From positions 1 through 30,437 of the forward strand of contig JACKAK010000018.1 in NCBI GenBank assembly GCA_020635115.1: a DNA stretch of 30,437 nt, read 5' to 3'. Below are positions 8,687 to 14,602 of the stretch, in pieces; positions within the stretch are counted from its first letter, which is position 1; the number at the start of each line of letters is the position of its first letter. The position numbers and the translations under genes are program-made. The notes beneath the pieces were generated by a model. It worked only from the letters and a program-made list of their open reading frames with translations, made no database searches and was not told the origin of the DNA. This stretch comes from Halobacteriovoraceae bacterium (GTDB lineage Bacteria > Bdellovibrionota > Bacteriovoracia > Bacteriovoracales > Bacteriovoracaceae).

Positions 8687-9949
8687 TTAATTTATCTCAA
8701 AAAACTCAAATCCAGGAACACCGTTAAAAAAGTTATTCTTTAAAATAACACTTTTATAGTCACTATCAGGTGATTTGCTATATTCTTTTTTTAATCCTTC
8801 TACGCCTCGTTTATAATCGTAGGATAATATTGAGTATAGATAAACCTTACCTCTCAATTCTGCTTTTGGTATAAAGCGATGCCCAGATCGAGCATCATAA
8901 TCAGTTAAGTCTACTGAGCTTTGATAGCTACCATTGTTTTCATAATTGTAAATTAGCATTGTTCGGCCTTTTTTTTGATTTTGCTTATCTTCTGGTAGTC
9001 TAACCTCTTCAAAGTAACAAAACATTTTACCATCTTTTTTTCCATAGATTTCATTTTCCGGGCATTTTGGCAACCCATCTGGGTTTGCATCACTTTTTCC
9101 GCTAGTATATCCTGTTATTCCTCGAGCCTTTCTCCAAGCAAATTCAGGCTCATTAGGAGAGACGTACTTTCCCAATGTTTCTAATCCAAGTAAAAAAGTG
9201 GCAGGTTGAGGGTTATTCATAAGTCTATATCCGTGTCTAACTTCTTTACCCATTTTATTTGAAATAGTCCTAAGACTTGAAACTGAAAGATAACTTAAGT
9301 TTTTATCTAGCATATTACTCATAAGATCCATTATTATTGTTTCTTCAGTGTATAGTTCCTTTTTTGTTTTATTACTTTTGAATTTCGATTGAAGTGAAGT
9401 TAGTTTGGAATTAATCTTATCTTCTAGTTTTTTTAAACCTTTTAAATAATCTTTGATATAGTCTTCATGCTTTATTTCGACGTGTTTTTCTTCTAATTTC
9501 CCGTTAACTTTAATTTTGTATTTAAAAATAAGATATTTTCCGGCCTTGTCAGAACATTGACTTTTAGCATTTAGAATATCTTTTTTTAGTTTTCTTGGAG
9601 GTGTCACATCGCCGCAGTAGGCAGTGATATCTTGTTTAGAAAGTCCTTGAAGTTCTTTCAGGTTTTGCATCATAAGATCTCGTACTTTACCCAGAAAGAA
9701 TCTTTTTTCTTCTATGTATTTATTCTTAAGTCTCCAGTATTCTAATTCATCTTTTGAAAGATTTTGTCCTGAAATTTTGTCAAAGGGAAGACCAAGAAGT
9801 TGCTGTATACCTTTTAATCCTTCAGGATCATCGTCAACAAAAGGAACTCTTGTTCTTAGTTCGCAAGAAAGACATGAATATTCATTTCTACCAAAAGCAT
9901 ATAAATTCATCCCACCCACCAAAATTGATAAAATAATCAATAACTTCAT
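8687..9949 (-). CDS. exported protein of unknown function, first gene of leftward operon
   Basis: 420 residues from the ATG at 9949, preferred over an in-frame ATG at 9973 because AAGGAT lies just upstream and a signal peptide (LLIILSILVGGMNLYA) follows at once. The mature protein begins with a CLSC pair. A long charged helical region occupies the first two thirds, with further Cys at CGDVTPP and in KCPENEIYGKKDGKMFCYFE. The C-terminal part is rich in Tyr, Asn and Gly and looks beta-rich (MLIYNYENNGSYQSSVDLTD). No family recognised. It shares an operon with the 939-residue protein downstream (one-base gap) and converges with the dynamin-like operon, so both operons may serve one envelope function; that link is inference. 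Confidence 0.6.
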   Translation of the reverse strand: MKLLIILSILVGGMNLYAFGRNEYSCLSCELRTRVPFVDDDPEGLKGIQQLLGLPFDKISGQNLSKDELEYWRLKNKYIEEKRFFLGKVRDLMMQNLKELQGLSKQDITAYCGDVTPPRKLKKDILNAKSQCSDKAGKYLIFKYKIKVNGKLEEKHVEIKHEDYIKDYLKGLKKLEDKINSKLTSLQSKFKSNKTKKELYTEETIIMDLMSNMLDKNLSYLSVSSLRTISNKMGKEVRHGYRLMNNPQPATFLLGLETLGKYVSPNEPEFAWRKARGITGYTSGKSDANPDGLPKCPENEIYGKKDGKMFCYFEEVRLPEDKQNQKKGRTMLIYNYENNGSYQSSVDLTDYDARSGHRFIPKAELRGKVYLYSILSYDYKRGVEGLKKEYSKSPDSDYKSVILKNNFFNGVPGFEFFEIN

Positions 9950-10061
9950 TTTATTATCCTTTGTCTGATTCAAAGAACTAATCGGTCAAGTTTTAGGCGA
10001 GAATTAGCTTTGTTGCCTATTAAATCAGGGGGTTAGAAAATTCCGGTGAGAAGCACTAAAG

Positions 10062-10121
10062 TACCCTCTCCCTGCGATAGTTGTAAACGCTTTGGTTAAT
10101 ATAGTTGGCAGGAAGAGGGTA
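10062..10121. repeat. long-armed hairpin, 14-base arms, 32-base loop
   Basis: TACCCTCTCCCTGC (10062-10075) pairs with GCAGGAAGAGGGTA (10108-10121), 13 of 14 matches, one being a replaceable wobble. There is no T tract on either side, so it is not an obvious terminator. Candidates are a structured RNA element, a protein site or a recombination site. Confidence 0.6.
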
Positions 10122-10124
10122 GTG

Positions 10125-10138
10125 ATGTGATATCACAT
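10125..10138. promoter_or_regulatory. perfect 14-base palindrome, possible operator
   Basis: ATGTGATATCACAT reads the same on both strands. It resembles a CRP/FNR-type half-site pair (TGTGA/TCACA) but with a shorter centre, so binding by that family is only a guess. It lies 176 bases upstream of the leftward operon start. Confidence 0.35.
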
Positions 10139-10261
10139 GATATTTCTAAGAGGCAATAATTGCAATTACTTTCAGAAATTAGTGAATTACTTAATGAATA
10201 CACAATGATGGCCGAATAATATGAAAACCACAAAGTCTTCATCATAGACCTTCTTGGGTTC

Positions 10262-10316
10262 ATTCAGCGAGGGTGTTTTCACTTTTTAAGCATGAGTATT
10301 CTCGTCCTCGCTGAAT
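10262..10316. repeat. hairpin, 11-base arms, 33-base loop, spanning a stop codon
   Basis: ATTCAGCGAGG (10262-10272) and CCTCGCTGAAT (10306-10316) are perfect complements. The stem covers the last codons and stop of the zinc-ribbon gene. It could act as a transcript-stabilising 3' structure, but no T tract follows on the minus strand. Confidence 0.5.
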
Positions 10317-10501
10317 ATTTCTACTTTCCATCTTTCAAATTTCCACATGAAATCTAAGCATTTTGGACAAATAACTCTGTCGCCAATAATGTCGGCCCTG
10401 GAGTAGTGCATACGAATTTCACATTCACTACAGTGAGTATATTGCTGCTCTAGAGGAATCTCGAAATGTTTTATAAAGTCACTAATAATATTGTTTTTCA
10501 T
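10286..10501 (-). CDS. small zinc-ribbon protein
   Basis: 71 residues. Two knuckles, CSEC (about 24-27) and CPKC (about 47-50), are separated by 19 residues, the spacing of a zinc ribbon, followed by a Trp/Phe-rich amphipathic tail (MWKFERWKVEIF). There is no signal peptide, so it is cytoplasmic. Such proteins often act as nucleic-acid-binding or transcription accessory factors (compare DksA/TraR-type knuckles), but no family is assigned. The upstream ribosome site is weak (AAAAGTGA). It is monocistronic, with hairpins at its 3' end. Confidence 0.55.
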   Translation of the reverse strand: MKNNIISDFIKHFEIPLEQQYTHCSECEIRMHYSRADIIGDRVICPKCLDFMWKFERWKVEIFSEDENTHA

Positions 10502-10617
10502 TCACTTTTTCTGTCAAAAAACTCAAAAATTTGCCACTAGATATTCGCAAAATGTCACTATTAGAATAAGTTTAGTTCTCATACCAGCTACTTAGAAGAA
10601 CAGGTGAGAAAACCTAG

Positions 10618-10644
10618 TACAATAGGGTCATGCAACTGACCCTA
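10618..10644 (+). promoter_or_regulatory. minus-10 box and palindrome overlapping a start codon
   Basis: TAGGGTCA (10623-10630) and TGACCCTA (10637-10644) form a perfect 8-base-arm dyad with a TGCAAC centre that includes the ATG at 10630. A TACAAT box at 10618-10623 would start transcription at about the ATG, giving a leaderless message. A protein bound here, or a hairpin in the RNA, would block expression. No good minus-35 box is visible. Confidence 0.4.
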
Positions 10645-10989
10645 ACCCCTCAAGTCCTTGCTGCTAGAAAACTGACGTGCTCTACGCATGAAGCAAGATT
10701 AGTTTTGCGTGATCTCAAAAGCAAAGTTTCTGAAGATATTTCACCAATGGAAAAATCTCTAATTTTAGAGGCCATCTCTGAAATATCTTTTCGCCTCAAT
10801 GAATTAGAGAATGCAAAAGAATCGATCACTGAGGCAATTGGCCTAATTGAGAAACATAATCTTTCTAGGTCCCAATACGTGAGCCAGCTTTTGCTATTGT
10901 CTGAAATTCTAACTGCCGAAAATAGGGGAGTAGAGGCCAAGGCTATATCTATCTTTGCAAAAGAGCTGGCCAAAAGCTCTTCTGTTTAA
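10630..10989 (+). CDS. small all-helical (TPR-like) protein
   Basis: 119 residues, no signal peptide, no Cys beyond residue 16. The sequence is helical throughout, with two helix pairs whose Ala/Leu spacing resembles tetratricopeptide repeats (residues about 45-75, FRLNELENAKESITEAIGLI, and about 80-112). It is likely a small protein-protein interaction module. No Shine-Dalgarno is evident; the ATG sits inside a dyad 7 bases after a TACAAT box, suggesting leaderless translation and autoregulation. It is next to, but separate from, the hicAB module. Function unknown. Confidence 0.5.
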   Translation: MQLTLTPQVLAARKLTCSTHEARLVLRDLKSKVSEDISPMEKSLILEAISEISFRLNELENAKESITEAIGLIEKHNLSRSQYVSQLLLLSEILTAENRGVEAKAISIFAKELAKSSSV

Positions 10990-11076
10990 ATACCAAAGAA
11001 ATTCTAAAAATGACCCAAAAAATGGACCTCGTATTTAGCTGAAATGGCCATTTTGGAGGTCTACCCTAGTCTTGGC

Positions 11077-11106
11077 ATGGCTGAAAATTGTAGTAAAATC
11101 AGCCAT
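11077..11106. repeat. 8-base-arm hairpin before hicAB
   Basis: ATGGCTGA (11077-11084) and TCAGCCAT (11099-11106) are perfect complements with a 14-base loop. A T run follows only about 16 bases later. It may end the upstream transcript or be an accessory operator for hicAB. Confidence 0.35.
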
Positions 11107-11145
11107 ATGGACCAATTTAAGTTTTTTGGTAGATTTCCGATATTG

Positions 11146-11173
11146 ACAATGGTGCTATATATGATACCATTGT
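11146..11173 (+). promoter_or_regulatory. hicAB operator-like palindrome
   Basis: ACAATGGT (11146-11153) and ACCATTGT (11166-11173) form a perfect 8-base-arm dyad ending 3 bases before the hicA ATG. A TTGACA hexamer overlaps its left side (11143-11148) and TATGAT lies in the centre (11160-11165), but they are too close (11 bases) to be one standard promoter. HicB antitoxins bind such dyads and repress their own operon. Confidence 0.5.
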
Positions 11174-11176
11174 TAG

Positions 11177-11440
11177 ATGGATATAGAAAAAGCATTGGAC
11201 GCTTTAAAGAGTCCAAAAAACGTGAAATTCAAGGATCTTTTAAAAATTTGTGAAGAGTTTTTTGAGATAAGAAATATTAAAGGAAGTCACCACTCATTCA
11301 AGACTCCATGGAAAGGAAAACCTTGGATCAATATACAAAAAGATGGGCCTAAAGCAAAAAAATATCAAGTGGAACAGGTGAGAGAGGCCCTTTTAAAATT
11401 AAAAGGCATCTTGGAGGAAAATGATGGAAAAAATAAATAA
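11177..11440 (+). CDS. hicA: HicA-type mRNA interferase toxin
   Basis: 87 residues, the usual size for the family or slightly above it. The signature GSHHSFKTP (about 35-43), with the catalytic His in the GSHH turn, and the following strand KPWINIQKDG match the HicA dsRBD-like fold. The C-terminal helix (VEQVREALLKL) is also typical. Known role: ribosome-independent cleavage of mRNA and tmRNA, neutralised by HicB. Toxin comes first and overlaps the antitoxin gene by 17 bases. No Shine-Dalgarno is visible upstream of the ATG, while hicB has a strong one inside the hicA end, which would keep toxin translation lower than antitoxin. Confidence 0.88.
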   Translation: MDIEKALDALKSPKNVKFKDLLKICEEFFEIRNIKGSHHSFKTPWKGKPWINIQKDGPKAKKYQVEQVREALLKLKGILEENDGKNK

Positions 11441-11756
11441 TTATATTACTAAGTACTCCTATCAAATTGAGTATGATCCAGAAGATAAAATCTATATTGC
11501 GAGATCAGCTGAAATCCCTTCAGTTTTAGCTCATGGTAAAACTCAAGAAAAAGCACTCAAAGAAATTAAAGTTGCTCTCAAGAATATTCTTGAGCAAATG
11601 AAAGAAGACGGTGAAAAAATTCCAGAACCATTTAATCTTTTGAAATTCTCTGGAGAATTCAGAGTGAGAATGCCTCCTGAAAAACACAGAAAGATTGCTA
11701 TGGAAGCTAATCTTCAGGGAATTTCAATGAATCAATACGTAGTAAATAAGTTGTAA
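11424..11756 (+). CDS. hicB: HicB-type antitoxin with ribbon-helix-helix DNA-binding end
   Basis: 110 residues from the ATG at 11424, preferred over the ATG three bases earlier because GGAGG at 11413-11417 is then better spaced. The N-terminal part (YSYQIEYDPEDKIYIARSAE and following) is the partial RNase H-like HicB fold with the conserved pattern of an acidic residue, then PSV.AHG.T..EAL. The C-terminal segment (FRVRMPPEKHRKIAMEANLQ) then GISMNQYVVNKL is a ribbon-helix-helix domain. It binds and inhibits HicA and represses the operon at the dyad upstream. Confidence 0.88.
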   Translation: MEKINNYITKYSYQIEYDPEDKIYIARSAEIPSVLAHGKTQEKALKEIKVALKNILEQMKEDGEKIPEPFNLLKFSGEFRVRMPPEKHRKIAMEANLQGISMNQYVVNKL

Positions 11757-11762
11757 AAAAGA

Positions 11763-11788
11763 CGCAATATAAAAACAGTTATATTGCG
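11763..11788 (-). terminator. 10-base-arm hairpin with T tract on the minus strand
   Basis: CGCAATATAA (11763-11772) and TTATATTGCG (11779-11788) are perfect complements with a 6-base loop. Only the minus strand has a T run after it (six T at 11755-11760), so it reads as a leftward terminator although no leftward gene lies just upstream. It may shield hicAB from antisense transcription, or simply be a dyad 3' of hicB. Confidence 0.4.
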
Positions 11789-11890
11789 CTTCCGAAAAAA
11801 TACCTTCTATGAGATATATTATTTATTATGACTTATAGAAAATACGCTTCGCATTTCCTTTAAAAATGCTAATTCTCGTATGTTCTCAAC

Positions 11891-11944
11891 ATATTATCAT
11901 ATATAATAATTATCACTTGATATATTTATTATATATGATAATAT
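11891..11944. promoter_or_regulatory. perfect 19-base-arm palindromic operator of the second toxin-antitoxin module
   Basis: The 19 bases at 11891-11909 (beginning ATATTATCATATATAATA) are the exact reverse complement of 11926-11944, with a 16-base centre. The right arm ends 6 bases before the toxin ATG. A TATAAT lies within the left arm (11902-11907) and TATGAT in the right arm (11934-11939). The HTH antitoxin encoded downstream is the likely binder. Confidence 0.6.
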
Positions 11945-11950
11945 TGTCAA

Positions 11951-12286
11951 ATGAAGATCAGGGAATATCTTAACAAGAAAGGAAATTCACCCTTTCAGAA
12001 ATGGTATAAAGGACTCGATAAGTCCGAGCAAACGAAAATAGATGCTAGATTGACCAGAATAAAACTGATGGATAATATTGGAGACTATAAACCCTTAAAA
12101 GGTGGTCTTTTTGAGCTTAGATTCATCCATCGTTCTGGAATCAGAGTCTATTTCACTTTTGAAGGCAAAGAGCTGATCATTCTTTTTGCTGGTGGAAAGA
12201 AGGGATCTCAGGAAAGAGATATTGAAAAAGCTCGTGATTATTTAAGTGATTACTTGCAAAGCGGAGGTAATAAAAATGGCCAATAG
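11951..12286 (+). CDS. RelE/HigB-superfamily (Gp49-like) toxin
   Basis: 111 residues, matching the usual 95-115 of the putative addiction-module killer family. It opens with the family pattern (NSPFQKWYKGLDKSEQTKID) and continues with IGDYKPLKGGLFELRFIHRSG then IRVYFTFEGKELIILFAGGKKGSQ, where the ELR, the GxRVYF strand and the GGKKGSQ.RDI segment are hallmarks; the final helix EKARDYLSDYL closes the fold. The basic residues in RFIHRSGIRVYF would contact mRNA on the ribosome. Toxin gene first, overlapping the antitoxin by 11 bases. Regulation is likely by the long dyad immediately upstream. Confidence 0.85.
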   Translation: MKIREYLNKKGNSPFQKWYKGLDKSEQTKIDARLTRIKLMDNIGDYKPLKGGLFELRFIHRSGIRVYFTFEGKELIILFAGGKKGSQERDIEKARDYLSDYLQSGGNKNGQ

Positions 12287-12563
12287 AACACAAGAATGGT
12301 CAGAAGACGTTGCTAAAAAGTTAAAAAAGAAATCGTACAGACAAGAGTTCTTTTTAACTCTTGTAGAAGATGAGGGTCTTTCGATACGAGAAGCCGTTTA
12401 TTTGATAGCAAAATCTATGGGAAATAAAGAGTTCTCCCAATTAATTGATATGGCCCCTTCAAATACATCTAGAGTGATAAATCCTAATAATGATATCAAA
12501 ACTACAACTTTAGAGTTTATTCTGAAAAAAATTGGTTGTGAATTAACTGTCAAAGTTGCGTAA
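12276..12563 (+). CDS. HTH antitoxin partner of the RelE-like toxin
   Basis: 95 residues from the ATG at 12276, chosen because GGAGGT (12263-12268) sits 7 bases upstream; an in-frame upstream ATG at 12246 lacks such a site. The middle (LSIREAVYLIAKSMGNKEFS then QLIDMAPSNTSRVINP) is a helix-turn-helix of the Xre/Cro type common in the addiction-module antidote family, followed by the typical ending TLEFILKKIGCELTVKV. It neutralises the toxin encoded upstream and should bind the operator at 11891-11944. Confidence 0.82.
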   Translation: MANRTQEWSEDVAKKLKKKSYRQEFFLTLVEDEGLSIREAVYLIAKSMGNKEFSQLIDMAPSNTSRVINPNNDIKTTTLEFILKKIGCELTVKVA

Positions 12564-12612
12564 TCAACTCAATTTTTTGCATTCAAAATTCTGGTTTTTT
12601 CCCGTAAAAAAG

Positions 12613-12640
12613 AGCGAACATAAAGGCCGTTATGTTTGGT
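12613..12640. promoter_or_regulatory. dif-like recombination site 1
   Basis: Left arm AGCGAACATAA (12613-12623), 6-base centre AGGCCG, right arm TTATGTTTGGT (12630-12640). The 11-6-11 layout and the inner CATAA/TTATG bases match chromosomal dif sites recognised by XerC/XerD; the right arm shares TTATGTT with the E. coli XerD half-site. It is 70 bases from an almost identical site and just before a Xer-type recombinase gene. Confidence 0.6.
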
Positions 12641-12681
12641 CTTTCAGCGACCCTAATTCCCAGAATTTTTCGTGATTTTTT

Positions 12682-12709
12682 ACCTAACATAAAGTCAATT
12701 ATGTTAGGT
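12682..12709. promoter_or_regulatory. dif-like recombination site 2 (perfectly symmetric arms)
   Basis: Left arm ACCTAACATAA (12682-12692), centre AGTCAA, right arm TTATGTTAGGT (12699-12709); the arms are exact complements and the dyad extends one base further on each side. Right arm agrees with the E. coli dif XerD half-site at 9 of 11 positions. The centre differs from site 1, so direct recombination between the two is unlikely under the usual rule of identical overlap. Could serve plasmid dimer resolution, cassette exchange or be an operator for the recombinase gene that follows. Confidence 0.65.
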
Positions 12710-12767
12710 ATTGGCCTATAAAAATTTGTATGTTAAAATTAGTTATAACTTTCAACCGGTACTGTTC

Positions 12768-13709
12768 ATGGATAATTTGATCATTTTGGATTCAGAAAAT
12801 TCAGTTGTTAAAAAGCAAAAAACGGACCTGGCCACTACAGTATCTACCTTTTTAAAAAACTTTCTCTCTGAAAATACACGTTGTGCCTACACCACAGATT
12901 TTTACGATTTTGCGGCCTTTTTAGAAGTTAGGAATATTCGGTTAAATGGCCCACATGAAATAACGAAAGACCACGTAATTGACTATAGAGATTCAATTAT
13001 TAATCATTATGCCCCAAACACTGTCCACAGAAAACTCTCTAGTCTATCTTCACTTTTTAAAGAACTCATAAATGCCAAGCTTATGGATGAAAACCCGGCA
13101 TTAGGGGTTAAGAGGCCAAAGGCGAAATCAATTAGGCCAAAAACTGGGCTAAGTGATTCTGAGCTAGAAAGCATCTGTGAATTTTATGATGGTGTAACCA
13201 CGCAGTCTTTACAAAATAAAACGATTCTTACGTTCTTGGCCTACACTGGATGCAGAATAAGTGAAGTCGTTAATGTGCGCGTATGTGACATACGAACAGA
13301 AAATGACATAAAAGTAGTCATTATTAAAGGCAAGGGTTCAAAAATAAGAAAAATTCCACTCCACCCTAAGCTTTGGAGTACATTAAAAGAATTAATGAGA
13401 AGACGAGAAAAAATTGAAGATGATTATATTTTTACGGCCGTCAAAAAAAGGCTGGACTCCCCTATCAGACGTGAATCTGTCCACGAAATGCTTAAAAAGA
13501 CTCTCTTGGCCCTAGATATGGATATTGATAAGACATTACATTCGTTTCGCAGAGGGGTGATTTCAAACCTTTTGGAAAATGGTCACAGGATTGAGTCTGT
13601 TGCTGAAGTTTCTGGGCATTCGAACATTAATACCACTAAGGGTTATCTGGTGCGAGAAGAAAAAATCGAAGATAACCCCCTACTCTCGCTGAATTTTAAG
13701 AAATCTTAG
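12768..13709 (+). CDS. Xer-type tyrosine recombinase
   Basis: 313 residues from the ATG at 12768 (an upstream TTG at 12711 abuts dif-like site 2 and is less likely). The N-terminal SAM-like core-binding domain (about 20-105: TVSTFLKNFLSENTRCAYTT and so on) and the C-terminal catalytic domain are both present. Active-site set: R163 in GCRISE, a Lys in KGKGSKIRKIP (about 187-189), H258 and R261 in HSFRRG, H284 in SGHSN, nucleophile Y293. It cuts and rejoins DNA through a 3'-phosphotyrosine. All catalytic residues are intact. Length fits XerC/XerD (about 300), and there is no integron-integrase insertion. Placement 58 bases after a dif-like site suggests that it, perhaps with host Xer proteins, acts there. 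Confidence 0.85.
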   Translation: MDNLIILDSENSVVKKQKTDLATTVSTFLKNFLSENTRCAYTTDFYDFAAFLEVRNIRLNGPHEITKDHVIDYRDSIINHYAPNTVHRKLSSLSSLFKELINAKLMDENPALGVKRPKAKSIRPKTGLSDSELESICEFYDGVTTQSLQNKTILTFLAYTGCRISEVVNVRVCDIRTENDIKVVIIKGKGSKIRKIPLHPKLWSTLKELMRRREKIEDDYIFTAVKKRLDSPIRRESVHEMLKKTLLALDMDIDKTLHSFRRGVISNLLENGHRIESVAEVSGHSNINTTKGYLVREEKIEDNPLLSLNFKKS

Positions 13710-13714
13710 GAGAA

Positions 13715-13842
13715 TTATCTTCTAAGAATTTCTGAAAAAGTATTTTGTAGAAATTCTTCAGTGACATCATCGACGTTTTCAATGGGAACACGAATGAGCT
13801 GGATATTGAAATTATCAAGGGCCTCATTTTTTTGCCTTTCAT
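13715..13842 (-). pseudogene. frameshifted mini-gene with A7 run
   Basis: A good ribosome site (AAGGAGA) precedes ATG-AAA-GGC and then a run of seven A. In the starting frame the product is unconvincing, but adding one A switches to a protein-like frame: MKGKKNEALDNFNIQ then LIRVPIENVDDVTEEFLQNT and a stop at 13715, about 42 residues. This is either a broken gene, a sequencing slip, or a gene read by polymerase or ribosome slippage on the A run. It converges with the recombinase (5 bases apart). Product not recognised. Confidence 0.4.
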
Positions 13843-13872
13843 TTTATTGTCTCCTTGTTTTATTTTTAACAC

Positions 13873-13885
13873 AGTGAGACTCACT
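13873..13885. promoter_or_regulatory. short palindrome upstream of the mini-gene
   Basis: AGTGAG-A-CTCACT is a perfect dyad 31 bases upstream of the mini-gene start. A second small dyad, GTCAT-T-ATGAC, lies near 13916. Both sit in the divergent gap between the mini-gene and the next rightward gene and could be operators. Confidence 0.25.
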
Positions 13886-13970
13886 CTGAGAATGGACTAA
13901 ATTTTGGGTTTATGGTCATTATGACAATATAGTTACAGCAGCAGAGCTCTATGTAGCAGGGGAAAAAGGA

Positions 13971-14330
13971 ATGATCGATGTGGTTAAGAGTGGTAATAAT
14001 TCGATGTATGAATTAATACAGATTAAGAGAAGGGTTTTGAACGATTATCTTCAAATTTTTGATAATGATTTAAAGGGTAATCTTGGATACTGCATAGAGG
14101 AAAAAGATAAAAAACCATACAGTATCAGGCATCTTATTAAAGAAATTCATAATGATGTAATAAATAAATTAATGAATTTAAATATATTAGAAGAAAAAGT
14201 CTTAGATTGCGATAGAGAACAATTAAAAAGAGATGGCTTAAGCCAAATTGATTTTGAAAGAACACCAGGAAAGAAAATCGAAGAAAATGAAGAAAACTCC
14301 GAATCTCAGTCAGGTGTTATTGTAGGCTAA
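13971..14330 (+). CDS. small cytoplasmic protein of unknown function, upstream of the LysM gene
   Basis: 119 residues. AAAAAGGA lies just before the ATG. Mostly helical and acidic, no signal peptide or membrane segment; two Cys (GYCIEEK and LDCDRE). The last 25 residues are disordered, Glu/Ser/Asn-rich (KKIEENEENSESQSG). No family recognised. The following 272 bases hold no convincing gene (one 35-codon frame from 14524 with no ribosome site). Its position ahead of the LysM protein might mean an adaptor or chaperone role, but it is not clearly in the same operon. Confidence 0.5.
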   Translation: MIDVVKSGNNSMYELIQIKRRVLNDYLQIFDNDLKGNLGYCIEEKDKKPYSIRHLIKEIHNDVINKLMNLNILEEKVLDCDREQLKRDGLSQIDFERTPGKKIEENEENSESQSGVIVG

Positions 14331-14602
14331 TATATAGGGGGGGCAGTTTTTGACACTCTAGGAACTGATGGACTAGTTAAACTCTCGAATAAGATAGTGT
14401 AAAATTAAAAATCTAAGCAATATTCAGTTCATTGAAATATTCTTAGACTAAATAAAAATAGTAATAAGATCATTATTAAGTTCAGACAACTAACTGATAG
14501 TTGATCCTTTATAAATTTCAAGTATGAAAAATTCGCAATATTCTCTCGATTGGACACTTAAATATGATATTAAAGTTAAAAATATTCTAACTGGAGTGAA
14601 AA

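Larger units (their letters stand above)
9974..10285. other. 312-base gap rich in dyad symmetry
   Basis: No convincing gene. It lies upstream of the leftward operon and downstream of the zinc-ribbon gene. It holds a 14-base-arm hairpin (10062-10121), a 14-base palindrome (10125-10138), a short GCAAT/ATTGC dyad near 10154 inside an ATTTCT/AGAAAT dyad, and the left arm of the 10262-10316 hairpin. It may contain the leftward operon promoter and possibly a structured RNA. Confidence 0.5.

Noticed and set aside
11044..11253. Plus-strand 69-codon frame over the hicA start
   Set aside because: It overlaps hicA and its operator in another frame and has no ribosome site or protein-like composition.
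13261..13709. Recombinase as an integron integrase with nearby attC cassettes
   Set aside because: The integron-specific insertion is not seen, and the nearby sites are symmetric dif-like, not attC-like.
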